A DNA stretch of 64,000 bases from Bacteroidales bacterium M7 (GTDB lineage: Bacteria; Bacteroidota; Bacteroidia; Bacteroidales; Muribaculaceae), in NCBI GenBank assembly GCA_001689515.1, contig LUJR01000024.1, positions 62,001 through 126,000 of the forward strand, given 5' to 3'. This document shows, one piece after another, positions 7,520 to 15,935 of this stretch (positions within the stretch are counted from its first letter, which is position 1; the number at the start of each line of letters is the position of its first letter). The notes under the pieces are model-generated. The model did not search any database. It was not told where the DNA came from and saw nothing but the letters and a program-made list of their open reading frames with translations. The translations under genes were made by a program, and so were the position numbers.

Positions 7520-8650
7520 TCAGGATGCGGAGAGGCATTTCTGGAACTCGGCGATGAACTGGCGCGCCTCGTCCATGGTGATGGTCAGCGGAGGGAGCAG
7601 ACGCACGGTGTGCTCGCCTGCGCCGCCGGTGAAGATGTGGTGGTCAAAGAGGAGGCGTTTGCGCACCTCTGCGGCGGGTCCTTCCACCTCTACGCCTATC
7701 ATCAGTCCGCGGCCGCGTACATCCTTGAGCTGTGGCATCTTGCGAAGCTCGCCGAGGAGGTATTCGCCCACCTTGGCGGCATTGTCAATGAGGTTTTCAC
7801 TCTCCATCACCTCAAGAACGGCGATGGCTGCGGCGCATCCGAGGTGGTTGCCGCCGAATGTTGTGCCGAGCATACCCTTAACCGGCTTGATGTCGGGAGC
7901 TATCAGCACAGCTGACATGGGGAAGCCGTTGGCTATGCCCTTGGCTACGGTGATGATGTCAGGGCGGATGCCTGTGTGCTGGTGGGCAAAGAACTTGCCC
8001 GTGCGGCCATAACCGCTCTGGATTTCGTCAAGGATGAGCAGAGTGCCTGTCTCCTTGGTGATGTCGCGGAGCTGGCGCATGAAATCGTCAGATACCATGC
8101 GGATGCCTGCCACGCCCTGGATGCCCTCGATGATTACAGCGGCAAACTCACCTGTGGCGAGCTTGGCGCGGACAGCCTCGATGTCGTTGAGCGGAGCGAA
8201 CTCCACATTGTCGGTGCGGTTAAACGGGGCCTGTATCTTGGGGTTGTCGGTGGCAGCAACGGCCGCCGATGTGCGTCCGTGGAAAGCCTTGTCAAAAGCA
8301 AGCACCTTCTTGCGCCCTGTGACGAACGATGCCAGCTTGATGGCGTTTTCGTTGGCTTCCGCGCCCGAGTTGACGAGGAAGAGCTGGTAGTCGTCATAGC
8401 CCGATACCTTGCCGAGCAGGTCGGCGAGACGCTGCTGAAGCGAATTTTGCACCGAGTTGCTGTAGAACGGCATCATTGCCACCTGACGGCTCACAGCTTC
8501 TACGTAGTGGGGATGGGCGTGGCCTATGGAGATGACCGCATGGCCTCCGTAGAGGTCGAGATACTCGGTGCCGTCGGCGGTGTAGACGTGGTTGCCTTTG
8601 CCGCGGACAGGTTCTATGTCGTAGAGAGAATATACGTCAAAAAGTTTCAT
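7520..8650 (-). CDS. argD: N-acyl-ornithine aminotransferase
   Basis: PLP-dependent class III aminotransferase of 376 residues. It interconverts N-acyl-glutamate semialdehyde and N-acyl-ornithine with glutamate as amino donor. NSGAEANE (PLP phosphate contact), LILDEIQSGYGRTG and the Schiff-base lysine in TVAKGIANGFP are all present. The ATG start gives a normal N-terminus (MKLFDVYSLYDIEPVRGKG). It starts 10 bases after the argC stop, so the two are one transcript. The acyl group is probably succinyl, from the pathway context. Confidence 0.93.
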   Translation of the reverse strand: MKLFDVYSLYDIEPVRGKGNHVYTADGTEYLDLYGGHAVISIGHAHPHYVEAVSRQVAMMPFYSNSVQNSLQQRLADLLGKVSGYDDYQLFLVNSGAEANENAIKLASFVTGRKKVLAFDKAFHGRTSAAVAATDNPKIQAPFNRTDNVEFAPLNDIEAVRAKLATGEFAAVIIEGIQGVAGIRMVSDDFMRQLRDITKETGTLLILDEIQSGYGRTGKFFAHQHTGIRPDIITVAKGIANGFPMSAVLIAPDIKPVKGMLGTTFGGNHLGCAAAIAVLEVMESENLIDNAAKVGEYLLGELRKMPQLKDVRGRGLMIGVEVEGPAAEVRKRLLFDHHIFTGGAGEHTVRLLPPLTITMDEARQFIAEFQKCLSAS

Positions 8651-8660
8651 AGCTGATCTG

Positions 8661-9623
8661 TCAGAATGCCGAAGGCTTGAGCTGCAGACCCATCGTCTCG
8701 GGCAGACCGAACATGAGGTTCATGTTCTGGACTGCCTGGCCGCTCGCTCCCTTGAGGAGGTTGTCGATGGCTGAGAGGATGAGGAGCTTGCCTTCGTGTT
8801 CGATGATATGTATGAGAGCCTTGTTAGTGTTGACCACCTGCTTGAGGTCTATGTTGGCAGGGCTGTAGTGGGTGAACGCCGCCGGGGCGTAGAAATCGGA
8901 GTAGAGCTTGGCTATCTCCTCGGCTGGGCGGTCGGTGTCGACAGTCACCATCGCGAAGATGCCGCGGGCGAAGTCGCCGCGCACAGGCACGAAGTAGATG
9001 GGAGAGTCGAAGCCCGGCTGCTGCTGGGAGAGCGTCATGCGTATCTCCTTGAGATGCTGGTGGGTGAAAGCCTTGTAGACCGACACATTGTCGGTGCGCC
9101 AGCTGAAGTGGGTGGTTGCGCCCGGCTTGACACCTGCGCCGGTAGAGCCGGTGATGCCGGTGACGTTGATGTCGCCGTGGAGCATCCCTGCCGCAGCGAG
9201 GGGCAACATAGCAAGCTGGAGGGCAGTGGCGAAGCATCCGGGGTTTGCCACCTTGTCGGCACCCTTGATGCGGTCACGGTTGACCTCTGGCAGACCGTAG
9301 ACGTAGCCCTCTGACTCGTCACGGAAGTCCTGTGCCAGATCCACCACCTTGACACCTGCTGGTAGGGTGTTTTCGCTCCAGAACTTGGAGCTGGCACCGT
9401 GACCAGAGCACATGAACACCACATCAACGCGGTCAAGCGGATGCTCGTCGGCAAACACCAGATCGGTGTCGCCTATGAGACCCATGTGCACATCGGTGAC
9501 GGGATTGCCGGCGTTGCTGGTGGAGTGTACCCACTCTATCTGCACTTCAGGATGGTTGATGAGGATGCGGAGGAGTTCGCCGGCGGTGTAACCGGCGCCT
9601 CCGATGATGCCTGCGCGTATCAC
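8661..9623 (-). CDS. argC: N-acyl-gamma-glutamyl-phosphate reductase
   Basis: NADPH-dependent reductase of the third arginine step, 320 residues. The start is set at a GTG (9623) whose last bases form the argG stop (GTGA overlap of 4 bases), giving the expected N-terminus VIRAGIIGGAGYTAGELLR. The frame is open 29 codons further upstream, but only within argG. The Rossmann glycine motif GGAGYTAGE and the catalytic cysteine in NPGCFATALQ are visible. The stop-start overlap suggests translational coupling to argG. Confidence 0.94.
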   Translation of the reverse strand: MIRAGIIGGAGYTAGELLRILINHPEVQIEWVHSTSNAGNPVTDVHMGLIGDTDLVFADEHPLDRVDVVFMCSGHGASSKFWSENTLPAGVKVVDLAQDFRDESEGYVYGLPEVNRDRIKGADKVANPGCFATALQLAMLPLAAAGMLHGDINVTGITGSTGAGVKPGATTHFSWRTDNVSVYKAFTHQHLKEIRMTLSQQQPGFDSPIYFVPVRGDFARGIFAMVTVDTDRPAEEIAKLYSDFYAPAAFTHYSPANIDLKQVVNTNKALIHIIEHEGKLLILSAIDNLLKGASGQAVQNMNLMFGLPETMGLQLKPSAF

Positions 9624-10825
9624 TTGTTGTTGCGGTTCTGTACGTTGTAGAATATCTTCATCTGATTGCCGAGTATCTTGGTGAAGCCCTTCACGTCGTC
9701 GGCACTCCAAGCCTTGTTGACCTCGCCGTATTCGCCGAAGTCGGTCTTCATCAGGTCATAGGGCGAATCCACGCCCACGAGGGTGTAGCTGAGCGGACGG
9801 AGGGTAAGCTCGACGGTGCCGGTGACATTCTGCTGGCTGCTCTCAAGGAACTTCTCCATGTCGCGCATCACGGGCTCGAGATACTGAGCCTCGTGGAGGA
9901 ACATGCCGTACCATGTGCCGATCTGGTCTTTCCAGTACTGCTGCCACTTGGTCAGCGTGTGCTTTTCGAGCATCTTGTGGGCGGCGATGATGAGGATAGG
10001 ACCTGCTGCCTCGAAGCCCACACGTCCCTTGATGCCGATGATGGTGTCGCCGATGTGCATGTCTCTGCCGATGCCGTACTTGCTGCCGATGGCTTCAATC
10101 TCGCGGATGGCATCGATCATGTTGTCGAACTTCTTGCCGTTTACGGCAGATATTTCACCCTTGTCAAAGGAGATTTTCAGGGTCTCCTCGCCTGATGCGG
10201 TCACCTGGCTGGGATATGCGTGTTCGGGGAGGGTCTGCTCGCTGTGGAGAGTCTCCTTGCCGCCGATCGATGTGCCCCACAGACCCTTGTTGATGGAGTA
10301 TTCCATCTTCTTGAAATCGTCCTGTATGCCGTGCTTGCGGAGGTAGTCGATTTCATACTCGCGGGTGAGAGTCATGTCACGTGTCGGGGTGATGATCTCG
10401 ATCTCTGGAGCGAGAATCTGGAAAGTCAGGTCAAAGCGTACCTGGTCGTTGCCTGCGCCTGTAGAACCGTGAGCCACTGCGTCGGCACCGATTTTCTTGG
10501 CGTATTCGATGATGGCTATGGCTTGGAAGATGCGCTCTGATGACACCGAGATAGGATATGTGCCGTTGCGGAGCACATTACCGGCTATCATGTAGCGGAT
10601 GCTCTTGTCATAGTAGTCCTTGGTGATGTCGAGCGAAGCGTGTGAAGCCGCGCCGAGAGCCATCGCCTTTTTCTCTATGCGGGCGAGCTCCTCGTCAGAG
10701 AAGCCTCCGGTGTTGGCGAGGGCGGTGTGCACCTCGTAGCCGAGGTCTTCCGAGAGATATTTTGCGCAAAATGATGTGTCAAGACCTCCACTGAAGGCGA
10801 GAACTACTTTTTTCTTCTTGTCCAT
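9620..10825 (-). CDS. argG: Argininosuccinate synthase
   Basis: ATP-dependent ligase of 401 residues that joins citrulline and aspartate to argininosuccinate. The PP-loop LAFSGGLDTSF at residues 9-19 binds ATP, and AHGSTGAGNDQVRF follows near residue 115. Length and motifs match the family. It is upstream of argC and overlaps it by 4 bases. The 76-base gap to the preceding GNAT gene holds a 9-base tandem repeat. Confidence 0.95.
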   Translation of the reverse strand: MDKKKKVVLAFSGGLDTSFCAKYLSEDLGYEVHTALANTGGFSDEELARIEKKAMALGAASHASLDITKDYYDKSIRYMIAGNVLRNGTYPISVSSERIFQAIAIIEYAKKIGADAVAHGSTGAGNDQVRFDLTFQILAPEIEIITPTRDMTLTREYEIDYLRKHGIQDDFKKMEYSINKGLWGTSIGGKETLHSEQTLPEHAYPSQVTASGEETLKISFDKGEISAVNGKKFDNMIDAIREIEAIGSKYGIGRDMHIGDTIIGIKGRVGFEAAGPILIIAAHKMLEKHTLTKWQQYWKDQIGTWYGMFLHEAQYLEPVMRDMEKFLESSQQNVTGTVELTLRPLSYTLVGVDSPYDLMKTDFGEYGEVNKAWSADDVKGFTKILGNQMKIFYNVQNRNNK

Positions 10826-10857
10826 AGCGCTGGGGATTTTTTATGGTTGGGTGTGAT

Positions 10858-10898
10858 AAATCGGATAAATTCTTATAAGACTTATAAATCTTATAAAG
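10858..10898. repeat. 9-base tandem repeat between GNAT gene and argG
   Basis: Four to five degenerate units (AAATTCTTA, TAAGACTTA, TAAATCTTA) with 9-base spacing, the same type as at 6361-6417 and 11638-11685. Confidence 0.65.
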
Positions 10899-10901
10899 GT
10901 G

Positions 10902-11522
10902 TTATTTGTTGAGGTGGAAGAGTTTGCGGAAGAGGGTCGCTACCCATGTGCGGTAGGGGGTAGACCATGACTGCTTCTTGAGCTCTGCCTTGGGGTCGTA
11001 GAGCATGCCGTAGCAGAGGCACATGCGGCGGTTGTTGCGCTGCAGGATGTCATAGTTGACACAACCCTGGCAGCCGTTCCAGAACTCGTCTTCCTGGGGC
11101 AGCTCCGAGAACGTCACCGGCTTGTAGCCGAGGCGTGAGTTGAGCTTCATCACCGGGAGCGATGTGGTGATGGAGAATATCTTTGCGTAGGGGAATCGTC
11201 GTCGGGCAAGCTCAAATGTCTTGTTTTTGATACGCGCCGCAAGTCCGAGCTTGCGGTATTCGGGGTCAACGATTAGACCCGAGGTGGCTACGTAATCGCC
11301 GTGACCCCAGCTTTCGATGTAGCTGAAGCCGATCAGACGGTCGCCATACATCGCCACGACTGCCTTTCCTCCCTTGATCTTGTCCTCGATATACTTGGGG
11401 GAACGGCGGGCGATGCCGGTGCCGCGCTGCAGAGCGGATTCGTAAATTAGATTGACAATGTGTTCGGCGTATTTGACATGTTCGTCAGTGGCAAACATCA
11501 CCGAAACCTGATCGTTGTTCAT
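10902..11522 (-). CDS. GNAT-family acetyltransferase, first gene of the arg operon
   Basis: A 206-residue protein with a GNAT core: GLIVDPEYRKLGLAARIKNK is the acyl-CoA pyrophosphate-binding region (about 80-100), preceded by VVAMYGDRLIGFSYIE. The C-terminus has a Cys-rich stretch (CQGCVNYDI, MCLCYGM). As the first gene before argG, with no other glutamate N-acyltransferase (ArgA or ArgJ) in the cluster, it is a good candidate for the missing first step, acylation of glutamate (N-succinylglutamate synthase in this branch). That function is inferred from position and fold only. A -7 box TAACTTTG (minus strand, 11576-11583) lies about 55 bases upstream. Confidence 0.75.
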   Translation of the reverse strand: MNNDQVSVMFATDEHVKYAEHIVNLIYESALQRGTGIARRSPKYIEDKIKGGKAVVAMYGDRLIGFSYIESWGHGDYVATSGLIVDPEYRKLGLAARIKNKTFELARRRFPYAKIFSITTSLPVMKLNSRLGYKPVTFSELPQEDEFWNGCQGCVNYDILQRNNRRMCLCYGMLYDPKAELKKQSWSTPYRTWVATLFRKLFHLNK

Positions 11523-11575
11523 CGAATAATAAAGATTACCTTAGAAGATATGAGTTGCCTATTATAAACGGACTG

Positions 11576-11583
11576 CAAAGTTA
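11576..11583 (-). promoter_or_regulatory. -7 box of the putative arg operon promoter
   Basis: TAACTTTG on the minus strand, about 54 bases before the GNAT start. The -33 region reads TGTTTAGG at the expected distance, a partial match. No ArgR-like operator is clear. Confidence 0.45.
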
Positions 11584-11637
11584 ATGAAAAAATCCTAAAC
11601 AGCGCGATTTTTGTTACAATCTGCGTTGGGAGGGGGA

Positions 11638-11685
11638 TAATTCTTATAAATCTTATAAATTTTATAAGACTTATAAATTTTATGG
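11638..11685. repeat. 9-base tandem repeat downstream of proA
   Basis: Five units with exact 9-base spacing (ATTCTTATA, AATCTTATA, AATTTTATA, AGACTTATA, AATTTTATG), between the proA stop and the arg operon promoter. Confidence 0.7.
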
Positions 11686-11689
11686 ACCG

Positions 11690-12943
11690 TTACGGGCGCG
11701 TCTGGCCGTTGCCGTCGATGAGCCAGCGGTAGGTGGTGATTTCGGCGAGTCCCATTGGTCCGCGTGGACCGAGTTTCTGGGTGCTGATGCCGATTTCCGC
11801 GCCGAGACCGAACTGTGCGCCGTCGGTGAAGCTCGTGGGGGCGTTGACGTAGACGCATGCGGCATCTACCTCCTGGCGGAAACGCTCCGCATGGTCGGCG
11901 TTGGTTGTGATGATGCACTCGCTGTGTCCAGAGCCGTAGCGGGCTATGTGGTCTATCGCCTCCGCTATGCCATCGACGGTGCGGATGCCCATCTTGTAGT
12001 CCATCCACTCGGTGGCAAATGTGTCATCGTCGGCATGGCGGAGCAGCGATGCGGGATATTTGCCGTCAAGGGCGGCATATGCGCGGTCATCGGCATATAT
12101 CTCTACCGATTTGTCAGCCATCGGCATCACCAGCTCTGACAGGTCGGCAAGGCGGCTGCTGTCGATTATGAGGGTGTCAAGGGCGTTGCAGACGCTCACT
12201 CGGCGTGTCTTGGCGTTGAAGATGATGTCGCGTCCCATGGAGAGGTTGCCGTCGAGGTCAAAAAATGCGCTGACCACCCCGGCTCCGGTCTCTATGACTG
12301 GCACACGTGCATTGTCGCGCACGAAGTTGATCAGGCGTTTGCCGCCTCGGGGTATGCAGACATCCACGTAGCCCACGGCATTGAGCATCGCTGCCGTCGC
12401 CTCGTGGGTGGCAGGGAGCAGAGCCACTACATTCTCGTCGATGCCCTCCTCGCGGAGCACACGGCGTATGAGGCTGACGATAGCCTTGTTGGAATCCTCG
12501 GCATCGCTGCCACCTTTGAGTATGCAGGCGTTGGCGGTCTTGAAGCAGAGCGCGAACACGTCAAATGTGACGTTGGGGCGCGCCTCGTAGATTATGCCGA
12601 TGACACCGAAGGGCACACGCACACGGCGCAGACGCAGACCGTTGGGGCGCTCCGTCTCATCGATGGTCTCGCCCACGGGACATGGGAGCGATGCCACGTG
12701 GCGCATGTCTGACGCTATGCCGGCGAGACGCTCTGTGGTGAGCTGGAGGCGGTCATAGAGGGGATTGCTGCGGTCCATGCGCGCCAGGTCGCGGGCATTA
12801 GCCTCGAGCAGAGCCGGAGCATCGGCTTCCAGAGCGTCAGCGAGGCGCAGCAACACGGCATTGCGCTTGTCTACCGTCAGTGACCCTATGCGGCGCGATG
12901 CTTTTTTTACGGATGAGAATATGTCGGTGAGATTAGATTCCAT
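11690..12943 (-). CDS. proA: Glutamate-5-semialdehyde dehydrogenase (gamma-glutamyl phosphate reductase)
   Basis: NADPH-dependent reductase of 417 residues that converts gamma-glutamyl phosphate to glutamate semialdehyde in proline synthesis. It belongs to the aldehyde dehydrogenase superfamily. The catalytic cysteine lies in RRVSVCNALDT, and VPFGVIGIIYEARPN and CIPRGGKRLI are family segments. It starts 19 bases after the proB stop, so proC-proB-proA read as one operon. Confidence 0.94.
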   Translation of the reverse strand: MESNLTDIFSSVKKASRRIGSLTVDKRNAVLLRLADALEADAPALLEANARDLARMDRSNPLYDRLQLTTERLAGIASDMRHVASLPCPVGETIDETERPNGLRLRRVRVPFGVIGIIYEARPNVTFDVFALCFKTANACILKGGSDAEDSNKAIVSLIRRVLREEGIDENVVALLPATHEATAAMLNAVGYVDVCIPRGGKRLINFVRDNARVPVIETGAGVVSAFFDLDGNLSMGRDIIFNAKTRRVSVCNALDTLIIDSSRLADLSELVMPMADKSVEIYADDRAYAALDGKYPASLLRHADDDTFATEWMDYKMGIRTVDGIAEAIDHIARYGSGHSECIITTNADHAERFRQEVDAACVYVNAPTSFTDGAQFGLGAEIGISTQKLGPRGPMGLAEITTYRWLIDGNGQTRP

Positions 12944-12962
12944 ATATAGTGTGATGTATGGG

Positions 12963-14042
12963 TTATTCGATAAACAGATAGTCGTAGTGGACGATGGGCT
13001 TGCTGCCGTGGCGCCCCAGCACAGCCTCTGTCTCCTCGTGGGAGAGGCTGGCGCGGCCTATGCCTATTTTGGAACTGTCAGGTCCGTAGATGTCCACTAT
13101 GTCCCCCTCTTCCCATTCGCCCTCTATCGAGGTCACCCCGATGGGGAGGAGGCTGATAGCCTTGTCGCTGCGGAGGGCTTCGGCGGCGCGGTCGTTGACG
13201 TTGATGCGCCCCTTGGTGAAGCTGGTGCTGTGGGCGAGCCAACGCTTGATGTTGCTCACAGGCTCTTCGCGCGGCACAAACTCGGTGTGGGGGGTATTCT
13301 TGGGGTCGGAAACCACCCCTGTGAGTATGCCAGGACGTGTGCCGTTGGCGATGATGACGCGTACTCCCTCCTCCGAGAGACGGCGCGCTATGCCGTATTT
13401 CGTGCCCATGCCGCCGCGACCGAAACCGCTCTTGGTGGTCTGGATATACTGGCTGAGGTCATCGCCGATTTCCACGCGCTCTATCAGCCGCGAGTCGGGA
13501 AGGTCGGGCGCACCTGTAAATATGCCGTCGATGTTGGAGAGGATCACGAGCGTGTCGGCATCCATCATCGCCGCGATGATGCCCGAGAGCTCGTCGTTGT
13601 CGGTAAACATCAGTTCTGTCAGCGAAGCCGTGTCGTTTTCATTAGCCACGGGCAGCACTCCGTTTTCGAGCATCACCTGCATCGCCGCCCTCTGGTTGAG
13701 GTAGGAGCGGCGTGATCCGAAATTCTCCTTCTGCGTCAGCACCTGCCCTATGGTTATGCCGTATTCGGCAAAGAGAGAGGTGTATATGTTGAGCAGTTTG
13801 ATCTGTCCCACTGCCGAGAATATCTGCCGCTGCCCCACGGAGTCGAGTTTCTTTGACGGCTTGACCATGCTGCGTCCGCAAGCCACGGCGCCGCTTGACA
13901 CCAATATTATCTGATGTCCGAGGCGGCGCAGAGCGGCGATCTGGTCCACGATCTGTGCCATGTTGACCACGTTGGGCTTTCCGTCAGGGCGAGTGAGCAC
14001 GTTGCTGCCCACTTTGACCACTATGCGGCGTGACTTCTTCAT
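12963..14042 (-). CDS. proB: Glutamate 5-kinase
   Basis: First enzyme of proline synthesis, 359 residues, with an amino acid kinase domain (about 1-260) and a C-terminal PUA domain. The start is the ATG at 14042 (MKKSRRIVVKVGSNVL). The frame runs 89 codons further upstream, but that stretch lies inside proC and is Arg-rich. VKVGSNVL, LVSSGAVACG and FGRGGMGTKYGIA (substrate and ATP loop) are visible. Start and proC stop overlap as ATGA, so translation is probably coupled. Feedback inhibition by proline is usual for the family. Confidence 0.94.
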   Translation of the reverse strand: MKKSRRIVVKVGSNVLTRPDGKPNVVNMAQIVDQIAALRRLGHQIILVSSGAVACGRSMVKPSKKLDSVGQRQIFSAVGQIKLLNIYTSLFAEYGITIGQVLTQKENFGSRRSYLNQRAAMQVMLENGVLPVANENDTASLTELMFTDNDELSGIIAAMMDADTLVILSNIDGIFTGAPDLPDSRLIERVEIGDDLSQYIQTTKSGFGRGGMGTKYGIARRLSEEGVRVIIANGTRPGILTGVVSDPKNTPHTEFVPREEPVSNIKRWLAHSTSFTKGRINVNDRAAEALRSDKAISLLPIGVTSIEGEWEEGDIVDIYGPDSSKIGIGRASLSHEETEAVLGRHGSKPIVHYDYLFIE

Positions 14043-14830
14043 GCTTTCAGTCCGGCTTTGAGACCGCGGATAACGGCAGATGTGAAACCTGCATGCTCCA
14101 TCTCGTTGAGCCCGCGGATGGTCACGCCGCCGGGAGTGGTCACCTTGTCGATTTCGCTTTCGGGGTGCGCTCCGGGGAGGCTGAGCAGACCAGCCGCACC
14201 CTTGACTGTCTGCACCACAATCTTCTGTGCGTCGGCAGCCTTGAAGCCGAGTTCCACGCCGCCCTCCACGGCTGCGCGGATGTAGCGCATCGCGTAGGCT
14301 ATGCCGCATGATGCCAGCGTAGTACCTGCTGCCAGCAGACGCTCCTCGGTGACGAGGGTAGACCCCATCAGGTCAAATATCCTGACTATCTCAGCCACCG
14401 TCTGCTCGTCGGCGGTCACTGGAGCCACAAAGGTCATCGATTCGCCTATAGCCACGGCTATGTTGGGGATGACGAGAGCCGCCTGAGGCAACTTGCCGTC
14501 AGGTTTGCGGAGCCATCCGCACAGCTGTTCTGACGATATGCCCGCAGCGATGAGCACCAGCGACTGTGTGTCATAGCGCAGTTCGTCGCGGATGCCTGCC
14601 AGTACCTTCTCAACAAGCCACGGTTTGACCACCACCATCACCATGTCGGCATCGGCGATGGCAGCGACATTGTCGGTGGTAGCAGCCGCGCCGAGGGCGG
14701 CAAAGTGTTCGACGACCTTGTCAGAGGGGTCGGCTACGGTCAGGGTGGAGGCATCATAGCCGTTGTTGAGGAGACCTGTGGCGATGGCGCCTCCCATGGC
14801 ACCTGCGCCGATTATAGCTATCTTAGTCAT
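14039..14830 (-). CDS. proC: Pyrroline-5-carboxylate reductase
   Basis: Last enzyme of proline synthesis, 263 residues, NAD(P)H-dependent. The N-terminal Rossmann motif IGAGAMGGAIATGLL and the C-terminal helical part with TTLASCGIAYAMRY and KVTTPGGVTIRGL (the family signature near residue 230) are clear. It is the first gene of proC-proB-proA. A -7 box TAACTTTG on the minus strand (14856-14863) is 26 bases upstream, without a good -33 match. It is divergent from the GT2 gene. Confidence 0.95.
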   Translation of the reverse strand: MTKIAIIGAGAMGGAIATGLLNNGYDASTLTVADPSDKVVEHFAALGAAATTDNVAAIADADMVMVVVKPWLVEKVLAGIRDELRYDTQSLVLIAAGISSEQLCGWLRKPDGKLPQAALVIPNIAVAIGESMTFVAPVTADEQTVAEIVRIFDLMGSTLVTEERLLAAGTTLASCGIAYAMRYIRAAVEGGVELGFKAADAQKIVVQTVKGAAGLLSLPGAHPESEIDKVTTPGGVTIRGLNEMEHAGFTSAVIRGLKAGLKA

Positions 14831-14855
14831 ATGTCAGAGATTGTAAGTTAAAGTG

Positions 14856-14863
14856 CAAAGTTA
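14856..14863 (-). promoter_or_regulatory. -7 box of the proCBA operon
   Basis: TAACTTTG on the minus strand, giving a short leader before proC. It is divergent from the plus-strand promoter at 14886-14915. Confidence 0.5.
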
Positions 14864-14885
14864 GCATTTTACTGTTACTTTCGCA

Positions 14886-14915
14886 TTGATTTAGACGTAT
14901 AAATCAGTATCTTTG
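14886..14915 (+). promoter_or_regulatory. Bacteroidales promoter of the GT2 gene
   Basis: TTG at 14886-14888, 19 bases, TATCTTTG at 14908-14915: an exact consensus match. The start codon at 14939 leaves a leader of about 17 bases. Confidence 0.8.
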
Positions 14916-14938
14916 CGACAAACAGGCATCGATTACGC

Positions 14939-15763
14939 ATGATTAAGGCAACTTCACAACAGCTCACGCTCGAGGTCTCCATCTGCACCATGGGTGCGGA
15001 GGGCATCGCCAGAGCGGCTCTTATGATTGCTGCTCCTCAGGTAGGGGTGAGCTACCTTATATCCTGGCAGAAAGGTGAGGGGTGTCCTGTGCCGACAGAG
15101 CTTGTCAGCCGCGATGATGTCAGGATAGTGGCGTGTCAGCGTCAGGGGCTTTCAGCCAACCGCAACAATGCCCTTGACCATGCTCGTGGCGACATCGTGC
15201 TTATCGCGGATGATGACCTTGAGTATCATGAAGGGGCTTTTGATGCCATACGTCGCGTCTTTGAAGCTGACCCTTCGCTCGAGTATGCCACGTTCAGGCA
15301 CGATGGACCTGGCGCGAGGGTCTATCCTGAGCATGAGATGCGGTTAGGGATACCATTGCCACGTGGCTTTTCGCAGACCTCGTTTGAGGTGGCGTTGAGG
15401 CGCGACAGCCGGGCAGGGAGGCTGCGGTATTGTGAGAGATTCGGACTCGGATCGGGCAGATATATATGCGGCGAAGAGGAGCTGTTGCTCCGCAAAGCCA
15501 TCCGTCAGGGAGTAGTATGCCGCTTTTTCCCCGTGACCATCGTTACACATCCCAGCGTTTCGACCGGATTCCGTGTATCGGAGCAAGACGGCGTCAACCG
15601 TGTGCGCGGAGTGATAGCACGATTAGACCGCCCATTGACGTGGCATGTTCGCACGGTGGCGAGATGCTGGCGTGCTGGAGGAGTCCGAGGCGTGTTCTGG
15701 GGCTTGAGAGGGGCATTGGAAGCCTGTTTTGCGCCGTGGCTGAGACGGTACTTCCGATCATAG
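14939..15763 (+). CDS. Glycosyltransferase family 2-like protein
   Basis: A 274-residue protein with a GT-A fold of the GT2 type. GLSANRNNALDHARGDIVLIADDD (about 78-101) contains the nucleotide-sugar contact and the DDD metal-binding triplet. It lacks a clear membrane anchor, and the C-terminus is Arg-rich. It stands alone behind a strong promoter between proC and the pyruvate oxidoreductase, so no pathway can be assigned. Donor and acceptor are unknown. Confidence 0.75.
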   Translation: MIKATSQQLTLEVSICTMGAEGIARAALMIAAPQVGVSYLISWQKGEGCPVPTELVSRDDVRIVACQRQGLSANRNNALDHARGDIVLIADDDLEYHEGAFDAIRRVFEADPSLEYATFRHDGPGARVYPEHEMRLGIPLPRGFSQTSFEVALRRDSRAGRLRYCERFGLGSGRYICGEEELLLRKAIRQGVVCRFFPVTIVTHPSVSTGFRVSEQDGVNRVRGVIARLDRPLTWHVRTVARCWRAGGVRGVFWGLRGALEACFAPWLRRYFRS

Positions 15764-15782
15764 ACGCGCACGTGAGAAAAAG

Positions 15783-15813
15783 TTGGCAAAAAGCCGAAAT
15801 TTCCGTATCTTTG
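15783..15813 (+). promoter_or_regulatory. Bacteroidales promoter of the pyruvate oxidoreductase gene
   Basis: TTG (15783-15785), 20 bases, TATCTTTG (15806-15813). The leader of about 116 bases contains a stem CTTGC/GCAAG (about 15853-15868), extended by CGTC/GACG. Confidence 0.75.
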
Positions 15814-15935
15814 CAATCGTGCTTTATAATAAATAAGGCATCGGAGACCGTCAACTTGCTTCCCTGCAAGTCGGACGCCATGAACCTCTGAAAATGAAAT
15901 CTCAATTATATATTGTACAATAGAAATTGACGCTT

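Noticed and set aside
14043..14309. N-terminal extension of proB
   Set aside because: The extra 89 codons lie within proC in another frame and are Arg-rich; the family N-terminus begins at the ATG overlapping the proC stop.
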